Shown here: positions 54,771-64,000 of the stretch, in pieces | Layout: every line of letters starts with the position of its first letter | Position numbering within the stretch: position 1 is the stretch's first letter | NCBI GenBank assembly: GCA_003342895.1 | Contig: PTFA01000195.1 | Span: forward strand, 496,001 to 560,000 | Reading direction: 5' to 3' | From: Casuarius casuarius | Lineage: Eukaryota; Chordata; Aves; Casuariiformes; Casuariidae | Length of the DNA: 64,000 bases | The notes under the pieces: generated by a model | What the model was told of the DNA's origin: nothing | Database searches by the model: none | The model's input: only the letters and a program-made list of their open reading frames with translations | Position numbers and translations under genes: made by a program

Positions 54771-57239
54771 ACCTCAAACTAGTTGAACCCAGACATGCAA
54801 TGACTGATTTCTCCTTCAGGTTTAAAACTGACGGTAAGACCAAGATATCTGTCTGCAAGCAGAACAGAAGTGGCATCCTTTAATATTCTCAGGACTTGCA
54901 AGGTCTGTCGCACTTCAGCAGAAAATAAAATCTCAACCTTAGGAGATATGTTAGCAGAAAGTTCTTCTGAGTCCCAAGGAGAGGAATTATTTAGCTGCAT
55001 AGATGAGAAAGCTGAAATACGTGGCATGGGCAGAGCAGAAGAAGGAGAATGACGTCTCCCAGTATTCGGAGGTATTGTCCGTGCCAGGTGTTCTGTTGAA
55101 ATCCTCAAGGAGAATTGCAAAGTATATGTGGTGCTTTATTCTGCCTCTAATATGTGCTAAGTTCTGAACCCAGAGCTACCATCAAGAGTAACAACAAACA
55201 AATCAGTTTGCTGTCGTATCTAGGCATAGGCTGTTCTTAATCTGTGTAAGTTAATTAGCCCTTTCAAAAAGTTATTATATATTTTTCTTTGCAAATACAT
55301 ATTGTTGTCTAACATCTCTGTTGTTTTAGAATAGAAAATCCTCTTAGAAGTCAACAGTGTTTTTTTCTCAGCTGGTGAGCAGGTCCCATGTGACTATTAT
55401 ATACTTTTAGCTTGGTCCAGAGGGTAAAAGAGTAAGCTGAGGCTCATGAGAATTGAGGTCCATCTCCTCCCATGTCACTGACTTAGTGAGTGTCCTTGAG
55501 TAACTTTGTCATGTTTTGTTCCCTTTTTCCTTTTCAACTGTTTTTGGTCTTCTCTGTTCAGATGTCTCTTCTTAGTATTTTGATTCACCCTTACTTCATC
55601 TGATTGCAAAAGACTGCAAACACAAAGACAGTCATGATAATTTTAAATGCATTCTTCTAGGTTTTACCTTGTAGTGAAAAGCTTTTTATCCAGCTGGAGA
55701 TTGTTGGCTTTGATCTGAAGAAACTCCAAGCTCCAACTCACCACTGCTAAGTTGATGGAAGCTGCAAGACATTGCTCTGTATGACTAGTTGCATTTGTTT
55801 AATTAAAGTAACACATCTGTATAGTAAATAGCCTGTGATCGGGCAGTAACATAATACTGTACAAGCACAGCAGTAATTGGATAATGTAATGAAATGCATG
55901 GTGGGTTTTTTAAAGAAAATATAATGAGATTTCATCATTTTATACACACAGGTAATTAGTTCTTAGAAATACTGGGAGAGTAAATTATCTGCAGATTTGA
56001 ACTATCAGCAAGTATTTCAAATGGGCCAGCTGAAGAGGTAAAAGTGTTCTAGTTTAAATCTCTTGAGATTTAAACCAAAATCAGCTGGTAGGAAATCAAG
56101 CCATTAGTAAGAATTGAAAGGATTTGGGGAACTAAAGACCACCAGGTCCTCTGCCATGATGATTGCCAAGCTTGCAGTTAAATCTGTGCAGGTGACTATG
56201 TTTCCTGCTGCTGTGCAGCACTCCACAGGGCTGCAAGGAATCACCCATCCAGATCACTGTGTATGAACTTCCTTTGCTTTAGACTTTCCAGGTTATCCTC
56301 TTTTTTGGCTTGTTCACCAGATGCGCTTCAGTTCTCAGTAAGCAGATTTTCAAAACTGGATGGATATGGCAATATGGATATGGTGGGAGAGCTTAACTGT
56401 CTAAAGTGCTCGTGTTTGCTGATCACAAGTTTACCTTCTATGTGGTGTGAGACCTACCTGACCATGCATTCAAACACACAACAGTTAAGCTCTGTAATTA
56501 GAATAGTTAAATGGTGGAAGCCTTGTCACAGGGTGCTGTGGATGTCAGAAGTTTGCATGCATCCAAGGGAAGACTGACGATGTTCATGGAAGATAAATCA
56601 ATTGAGAGTTACTAAATATACAGAAAATACTTTACATTCAGGATGTCTCTAACCTCTAAATGACTGGAGGCTAGGAAACTTTACAAAAGAAGTGTACATA
56701 CACTTACGCTGTTCTTACTCCCATCCCTAGGCATCTGTTATTGGCAGTTTCCAGAGGCAGAATTTGGGGCTGACAGACCTTAGCTCTGATCCAGTATGTT
56801 CTTATTGTTGGGACCGGTTAGGTAGAGAAAAGTCTTCCAGTTAAAACAGACCAGAATTTGCTTCCTGGCTTTGGCACAGATTTCTTTTGCCACACACTGA
56901 AGGCAAGATCCTCAGCAAATACAAATCCAGTAAAGTTGTTTAATTTGCACTTGCTAAGCCATATTTTGTGTGTCTCTTTAAGCTCTACTTTACCCAAAAC
57001 ATCTGAGCTCCTTAGAGCTCAGGTGGGGATTCCGAAGATCTAAGGTGCCAGGTTCTGGACAGGAGTTGCAATAGATGGAAGTACCCTTCTGGACAAATAC
57101 TGATCAGGATCTACATCACGCTTACTAGTGGATTGAACCTCTTTTTGCTGCTTTTGGAAGGGGAATGTTGTTTCTTTATGTGCTGCACAATAGGTACTCA
57201 TGGGGAGGGATGTGGAGGGAGGGCAGACTCTTTAACATG
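54771..57239. other. unannotated DNA
   Basis: Opposing frames at 54779-55120 (minus, 113 codons) and 54870-55052 (plus) show no known domain. 55790-55960 is AT-rich. 56054-56081 contains the inverted pair AAATCTCTTGAGATTT, a 16-base near-perfect palindrome. No gene is recognised. Confidence 0.5.
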
Positions 57240-57500
57240 GAAACTTTCAGAGGGTTAAGTAACCAGGAGAAGTCGGGGATACGCAACTGCCTGCGTTGTG
57301 CTCTGAAAGCAATCCGTCTCCCTGCCCAGAGACTCCTGATGTTTAATTGATACACTTCCGCCTTCCCCTCATTGTTAATATTTAAGCAGGTGAGCACAGC
57401 AGGCAGTGGGCTGCTTGCAGTAGCCAGGTGGCCCTGCCAGCAGCCTGCCGTGCCGCGCTAAACACCTCCCCTGAAATTTGCATTGCTTTTGTTCTTCTCC
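57240..57500. promoter_or_regulatory. CNE-like block, mixed GC/AT
   Basis: Contains GTCGGGGATACGCAACTGCC, GATGTTTAATTGATACAC, CCCCTCATTGTTAATATTTA, CTGCCGTGCCGCGCTAAAC and a reverse octamer ATTTGCAT (57476-57483) within TGAAATTTGCATTGCTTTTG (SOX/POU-like juxtaposition). Complex and repeat-free; inferred enhancer. Confidence 0.4.
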
Positions 57501-57736
57501 TCTGAATCTGCACAAACAGCCCCAATTTGAAAATGCAAACAAAGAAACAAACATATATCTAAACTTTCTCTGAAGGAAGCCTAACCCCCTTGAAGAAAGT
57601 TCCCCAGGGCCATTGCTAGCTTCTTTTCTTTTTCTTTCTTTTTTCTCCGTCTTTTTGTTTGGCTTTCACTCTTATTCTCAGTATTGCTTTCTTTCCTTTG
57701 TACTTTGATGTTTCTTTGGGGACTTGAGAAAGAAAA
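57501..57736. other. pyrimidine-rich DNA
   Basis: 57618-57660 is a CTTT/TTTC pyrimidine tract. The Lys-rich minus frames here are its shadow. Confidence 0.6.
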
Positions 57737-57780
57737 GCAAAAACAACAAAACAACAACAACAACAACAAAAACGAACAAA
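57737..57780. repeat. (CAA)n microsatellite
   Basis: About ten AAC/CAA units with small interruptions. Confidence 0.9.
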
Positions 57781-60429
57781 CTCCAAGGCGTTTACAGTTT
57801 GTTTTTGCATGGATTAGACCTGCCAACAAACATGGGGGAGTGTGGAAAACAAGAGTGAGAAAGCTAGAGACAGGAGGACTGGGTTGCAGGGAAGCATTAT
57901 CCTTCTCTAGGGTCTCTACTAGAAGGGAGCACAGGGAACACAGTTTTCCAGTCTATCCAGAGGAAAAGAAGCCCTGCCTGACTTAGTGCCTGGATCATTT
58001 GCCTCTTCCCCATCCCACCCTGGCACTCTTCCAACATAGCAACCAGATTGCAGGCTACTGATATATGTGTGCTTGTCTCAGGGACAGCTGGTTCAAGCTA
58101 AGACCCTTCAGTGCTCAATGGTCAGCTGCTTGATGTAGAGTAAGATTGATGAAAGGAGTTTGTTTTTAGTCTTTGTCCAGCTACCACTCAAGTTACCTGG
58201 GTCCAAGTTCACTTTCATATGACACTTAACCCCAGAAGGGAAGAATCTCTCCTATACTTATTTCCTAGAATTATAGCCCAACCAGCTGGCTTCGGGCAGT
58301 CTGAACCGGCTTGACCTCAAATCCTCTGCTAGAGACTGTTTAACTTTGTATAGAATATTTTAAATATACAAAGGGCTAAGAAGGTACAACAAAGGACAGT
58401 GGAACTGCTGTTTATCCAAAGTATTTCATTAATATCTCCCCTTTCCCAACCTAGATTAAATGCAAAGACAGGCTTGAAGCTTTCTCAGAGCATTGGACTT
58501 TTTTGGTTCATTCATGAAAACCTCTGAGAAATTCTGGGCACAAATATAACATTTCCATGCGTGATGTATTGTCTTGAAGAGAGCACAGCCACCCACGGCT
58601 GAGGAGATCTGAATTTAAATCACTGTAAACACAGGGAGAAGTTAAACTGATCCAGCTACTGAGGTGATGGTAAACTTGTAGGTACAAGCTAGGCTAGACT
58701 TGAAACAGCATTTACAGCTGTGAATTCCAAATAGAGAGTGGAAGCCATCCTGTCAACCCAGAATTAGACATCTGTCTTCCAGAGAAGTGTAACTTTAAGT
58801 CTACTGACTAGTTTATATGTGTCCTGCTCTGAGAAGATGAACTCAAGTATCTAGCTTCCTTCATGTATTAAATGAGAACCCTGCAACCTCAATGCAGTGC
58901 TGTGGTACCCAGTAAAAGCTGTGTCCTACAGTGCCCATCACTCCAGCAACTCTGCTCTTTGAAGATCTAGAGCTCTGCAAAAAGTTAGGATTAGTTTACA
59001 AGAGTCCCAAAGCCTGATATCTCTATACTTGCAAGGATCACCTAATGACTAGGGTAAACCCAGGGTTACAGACATCTAAGTCTATCTCCTTTTCTGCTGT
59101 GATAAATCAAGTGCCTTGGTGACTCCTGGACATGAATTATCTATTAGCATGGAAGGCATTATCTTTATGAATGAATGGTTTGGGGGTTGACATGTTGCTT
59201 ATTATTTAGGTAGGCAGGTCCCAATTTTCCTTTACTCATTTGAGATAGGATATAGCTTATGCCATGTTGTCTTACCCAATTCTGGGGACCTACAAGGTCA
59301 CCCATCTCTCCTTGTGGCTCACCAAATCATGGAAAAGATGTTCCCATGGGACTATGAAAACATATAAACCTGGATCAAGCAAAATGTGGGATGGTCTGTC
59401 TTGAAACAACGTTGATTGGAAAGATGCCAAATGTTAGTATTGTCCTACAGTATTTCCTTGTTTTGTGACACAGAACTAATACTATTGCAGAGTTAGGCAG
59501 CACTGACAGACATGCTACAACCTCTGTGATTCCCCTGATGGAGCCAGAGGTGGCTGAGAAGCAGATGGAAAGGGACTGGAAGTAGCAACCTGTGGATGGG
59601 AGAAAGCAAGGGCTGGAGCAGGATAAAGGAGTGGCATCCTGTAATGATGAGCTTGAGGAAGTAACCTTGAGAAAAGATGGTTGAAAATATTTTGGGGGAG
59701 GGGGTTATTCATTCATTTGTTTGTTTTTATCATGGATAATTTTGAATTTTCATTAGAAAACTGGAAATATTTGGGAAGATAAATTGGAAACTTTTCTAAG
59801 ATAAGCAGGTACCATCCACCTAAGAATGTCCACTTGACTACACATTCCCAGCTATACTTATATATTAGTCATTGACCACAACTGCTTCTCAAGACAAGTC
59901 CTTCAGTAACACAGCTGTTATGATTTTTTTTTTTAATGTGGTTGCACCAAAGAGCTCCAGACCTGGGTAGGTTCCTTACGGTACTATGTGCTGTAATGCA
60001 GTAACTGAAAATCTTTCCTTGCACTAAAGAACCGCTTAACCCATAAAGCACAGGGCAATCAAAAGTTCTTTCAAATTCACTTATTGCATCTTTTGCATTT
60101 TATGGCCATTTGTATGAAGGCAATATTGTCTGCATTGTTTACATTATTTACAAAGGAGCATCTCCCCCCATTTGTGTGTTGTGTTACAGAAGGCATTTTG
60201 ATGGACCTATTTTGTCCACAAAGAAAGAAAAGAAATAATAAACATCAAATGATTTATTTGTGCGGACAAAATGATTTGATGTTGTTCCTTGTTGACAGAC
60301 TGATCTGGCCAGAATTACATTCTATTGATAAAACTGTGAAGGAATGCCATTCATCGACCACATGAAGTTAGGGGGTGGGGAGAAATGAATTTCTCCATAG
60401 ATTTTTTTTCCCCAAACTGTCAGTTGTTT
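57781..60429. other. unannotated DNA
   Basis: A 2.6-kb stretch with no recognised gene or transposon. 58760-58880 has words such as AGAAGTGTAACTTTAAGTCT and AGTATCTAGCTTCC that loosely recall the 13.7-19 kb family, too weak to call. Frames at 59515-59712 and 60084-60365 show no domain. Confidence 0.5.
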
Positions 60430-60700
60430 CTAGAGATTTGAACAACCTCATGCTCACGGTTGTGTCTGCATCCATTTTATCTTCCCTTTATTTATTTAAC
60501 TATTTTGTTCTTCCTGGTGCACATTTCAATAAACCTAATAAGATTTGACCAGCCCTCTTTTAGCAATTAACAACCCAAGTCATGAATTAATAAAGTAAAA
60601 GAGAATCATATTATGTAAGTGCTAATGTGATAAGCTTTAGCTAGAGTCCAAATATTTTCATTTTATTAACTACGAAAGCAAATGATTTTGCTTTAATGTA
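60430..60700. promoter_or_regulatory. CNE-like block
   Basis: CCATTTTATCTTCCCTTTAT, CACATTTCAATAAACCTAAT, TTTTAGCAATTAACAACCCA, GTCATGAATTAATAAAG, ATGTGATAAGCTTTAGC and TTTTATTAACTACG are packed without repeats. Homeodomain- and GATA-like words predominate. Inferred regulatory. Confidence 0.4.
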
Positions 60701-62004
60701 TAGGGATATGTGCTATGCTTCCTCTCGGTTTTAACTTGTATAAGAGTTCCAAAAATACCAAAAAAGGCCTGTGAATTCTGTGTGAGAATCTGATCTTGTG
60801 CAAATCTTAGCCCAAGGAGATTTTCCTGGAATACGGTAAGTTTGATTAAGAAATCTAATATTTGAGATGTAGTTCTCTAGAAAATTTTGCACTTTTCCTA
60901 TCACTAAATAGGTAAATCCTTGCAGAAAATAGTAGTAGTTTGGTGACACTATCCATGCTTGCCTTTTTGATACACTAGATTATGCAGAATAAAGGCTTGT
61001 CCTGTCTAGTTGCTTCTACAGCTGACTTCATTCTACACATACCAGCATTCACCATAGCCTGTGTGATTCCTACAGTTACTTTGCTATTCTCTGAAGCAGA
61101 CTAAAAGGTGAAAAACATCTTCGCAGAGAACAAGGGAGACAGATGCATTTCAAGAGGCTGAGGAACTCATACAAGGCTTAGTAGCCAAAACCATCCATTA
61201 CATCTTTCTGTTCCTTTTTTCTGCTTCTCTCTTGGGCTCTGTTCATGATCCTTCAATAACACATTTCATCTCGCAAACACATACACACACAGACAGGGAC
61301 CCATCATCTTTGAATAAGGAGTCCACAGGGAAAGGAAAGTGGTTTTAATTTGGATCTATCTTAACCAGAATTAAACCAAGCTTTAGATCGCATATGCTGG
61401 TGTAAATTTGACATTTGCTTCTTGCTTTTTTTACCAAGCTAGCAAGCGCAAATGTGCTTCCCTGTAAAGTAACAGAAAAACTAAGAGTGAATGTAATTAA
61501 AATAAAATACAACAATATTAAAATAATATTAAAGGAAGGAAATGTAGTGCATAAACTAGTCATTAACCCCAGCATCCTCAATAGATTTAAATTTGAGTAA
61601 CTGCTGGTTGATTTGCCTACTTATAATTCCCACTCTAGTTTTAGCTGGATATGATATTCTTTTTCATTCATTAAAGCTTTGCAGCTGCTTCCCACTCCAG
61701 CGAGGGGTGCACTGTCATGCCAGAGGGAATGGTTCCTAGACAGAAAGAAGTCTTCACTCCTCTGGGGATTTCTATATTGATTCCAAAGGGGCCAGGATTT
61801 TACCCACAGGCTCATATCTATGCTATAGATTAACCTGGTATATTGCATCCAAATTCTCCTGAATCCTAATGAAGTTCAGTTAAGCGAACTGTGAGTGCAA
61901 ATAAGTCCACAGGGTATCAGAACACCCTGAAGCTGGATCTTTTACAGCTATGACCCGAATTTGGATGCAAACACTGCGTTACTGACCTTTCTTATCTCTC
62001 TCAC
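60701..62004. other. unannotated AT-rich DNA
   Basis: Opposing frames at 61345-61581 (minus) and 61415-61600 (plus) have no known product; 61490-61530 is very A/T-rich. Nothing else recognised. Confidence 0.5.
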
Positions 62005-62006
62005 TG

Positions 62007-62080
<74 letters not shown>
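62005..62080. repeat. (TG)n-(TA)n microsatellite
   Basis: Roughly 60 bases of TG units interrupted once by TATA, followed by six TA units. A long alternating purine-pyrimidine tract; Z-DNA and cruciform potential, likely polymorphic. Confidence 0.95.
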
Positions 62081-63452
62081 AAAGTACATATACATATAGC
62101 CTAGCAAAACATCCTAAAATGTTTTCATATGAAAGGTCCAACATAACATGTAGCCATAAGGTCTTCTGTATGCAGTTTCCTAGAAGTAAATTTAATTTGG
62201 CTTAGATAGGTACGCTAATGGATGGGTCAGCTGAGGTATCACTGCAGATACATGACTGAATCAGATGATTTAAAAGCACACAGCAACACTACAAAACAGC
62301 TCAGGACAGGAAGCTAAGAATGATATTAAAGCTAGCAGATGCTGCAGGAGAAATTTGAGTCAGTAGAATATAATTACACCAGTCAGCATGTGGTCCAGAC
62401 AAGAGAATGAATATTCTCCTTTCTGTGAGCGAGCCAGAGGCTTCTTTCAAATATCTATGACTCCAAGTTTAGATGTGATTATGAGGATATTTTGGATTTA
62501 ATATTGATTCAGAGAGCACAAGATACTTGATGGGGTCCTCCAAAGTAAACCTAAGGATCTGACAGTCCTGGTGAATGGTCTTGTTACTTGAATGTCTTAT
62601 GAAATGTAGTCCAGGTGCCGCCCTCTGGAGTTCTAGCACTGGCCTGTAGGATATGCAGCCACAGTTATGGCGCTTGCTATCGTTACGGCACTTCCAGAAA
62701 ACTATCTGTAGCCCAGCAGCCTCCAGCAGCTCAAGGACAGGGCCCTAAAACAGTTATAGAGAATGTCTCAGGCACTATCCCTTGTCCTAAAAAATGCACA
62801 ATTTAACAGTCAAGACAGACAAAAAATTTGTATCCCAGTCTTAAAGAATGAAGACCAAGCAAAGGGACCATGCGCAATTACCAGTGATCTGGATTCATCA
62901 GCCCCTGGTAAAGCAGAGAAGAAAACCCACATCTCCTTAGTCCCCAGTGGTTTAGTCATAATAACATCCTTCATTGACACCTCATGCAAGAAGTGGCTTA
63001 ATTGAGAAGTACATTTAATGGATTCATGCTGAAAATCCTCCCCCATGAGTTTACAGTCTGAATAGCTAGGCAAAAACACAGTTAGAGAGGAGGCAACAGA
63101 GTTTCAAGGAAGCACCCCTTTACCAGGGCACAAAGCCCTTCAGGGAGACCACAAGCCCAGGGTGATGACCCAGCCCTTTCAGATACTTGATCTATAAGGT
63201 TGGTGCGTCTCTCTTATTTATTCACTTGGTTAGTGAGAAGACACCCATATTCTTCTCCCCTCCCATCACACCCCTTGCTGCCAGCCCCTTCTTGATTCAT
63301 TTCATACGCAATCAATATTATTTGACAACATACAGGTCAGTGATGATGGTGGTTATATCAGCAGCATGGAAATTACAAAAGAAACTATTGTTTGTCTTGA
63401 AATTAAGGGCTACTGAAATCAATAGTACATTTGAAAATTGATATCGATCACA
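62081..63452. other. unannotated DNA, possible MIR-like remnant
   Basis: 62780-62830 (CCTTGTCCTAAAAAATGCAC, AATTTAACAGTCAAGACAGA) resembles the SINE-tail motif 'tgccccaaagagcttacaatctaaatagacaagacagac' for about 45 bases, so a reversed MIR-type remnant is possible (confidence about 0.3). The remainder, including opposing frames at 62763-63079, is not recognisable. Confidence 0.4.
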
Positions 63453-63514
63453 CTGTGTGTACGTGTGTGTGTGTGTATTTGTATATGTGTGTGTGTATTT
63501 GCCTGTTTGTGTGC
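63453..63514. repeat. interrupted (TG)n microsatellite
   Basis: TG units with ACG, TATTTG and TATA interruptions. Confidence 0.9.
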
Positions 63515-64000
63515 AAGAAGGATTTTGGGGGTTAAGTCCTCTTTCAGCTACATAATTTCTGTTTCTTTTTGACAAAGCCAAGGAAATCAACCTAAAAATT
63601 ATACACATATGAATCTTTTTGAAGCAATTGAAAGGAGAACAATATTGACATCTCATAATTGGATTTCCCCACTTACAACAGTAACAGCCACTGTTTTTGT
63701 GATTATTTTCCAGGGCTTGGATGTTGGTTTATTGTTTTTGAGGTTTGCTCTGGGTTTTGTTTTATTTATTTAAAGGTTTCTATTCAAGTCATATCAAGAA
63801 GAGGGGAGGAATAATGTCTGCAAATGCCATTTGGATCAAACAAGCCAAGAATAGTAATAGTTATTGTTTGGCATGTTTGAGAGCTATTGTGTGACAAATA
63901 GATTTGGAGTCATCATTTGTTTAAAAAGGCAGTAAATGAAACTTTATGAGATGGGGACAGAGTAACGACACAAAATTACCCATCCAGAACTCCTGATGGT
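63515..64000. promoter_or_regulatory. possible CNE-like edge
   Basis: 63640-63720 (GGAGAACAATATTGACATCT, CATAATTGGATTTCC, CCACTGTTTTTGTGATTATT) has SOX-like ACAAT and homeodomain-like words; the window then ends in ordinary AT-rich sequence. Weak inference. Confidence 0.25.

Noticed and set aside
54541..54786. 81-codon plus-strand frame
   Set aside because: It is the antisense of the CR1 3' end.
62610..62632. CTCF-like site around GTGCCGCCCTCTGG
   Set aside because: The reverse complement fails the CCASYAG core when aligned position by position.
1..64000. CRISPR array, operon or bacterial features
   Set aside because: No spaced direct repeats, no long dense coding frames and clear vertebrate transposons; the window is not prokaryotic.

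Overview
This window looks like non-coding nuclear DNA from a bird. The main evidence is a CR1 LINE 3' end at 54553-54725 that closely matches the avian CR1 3' region and lies in antisense orientation. Around it are older amniote repeats: CORE-SINE (MIR-like) fragments, an ancient CR1/L3-type LINE, and foldback elements. The order of bird cannot be read from the sequence. The DNA is AT-rich, has many microsatellites and homopolymer runs, and contains a 15-base assembly gap at 39280-39294.

I found no protein-coding exon, tRNA, rRNA or recognised non-coding RNA gene. None of the open frames (at most about 167 codons) resembles a protein I know. Several of the longest lie over low-complexity or repeat DNA, and they occur on both strands as expected by chance. 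The window is therefore best read as an intergenic desert or the inside of a very large intron.

Layout: 1-13.7 kb is mostly featureless AT-rich DNA with simple repeats and MIR relics. 13.7-19 kb holds four same-orientation copies of a degenerate dispersed sequence that I cannot name. 19.6 kb has a strong 110-nt foldback. 22.3-23.3 kb has the composition of a conserved non-coding element (CNE). 25.3-26.9 kb holds two 3' ends of an old CR1-type LINE, one with a decayed reverse transcriptase. 28.9-29.3 kb is an isolated GC-rich block. 30.7-38.2 kb has several CNE-like blocks. 39.2-40.3 kb is the messy A-rich/gap/poly-G zone. 40.3-49.4 kb is mostly plain. 49.4-54.8 kb is the densest part: a foldback relic, MIR relics, three CNE-like blocks and the one younger CR1. 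57.2-64 kb has further CNE-like blocks and long TG/TA microsatellites.

If the window has a function it is probably regulatory, with distal enhancers scattered through a repeat-poor desert. All CNE calls rest on composition and motif content (homeodomain ATTA cores, POU octamers, absence of repeat structure), not on an alignment, and are inference. Repeat family names come from memory of consensus sequences, not from a search.
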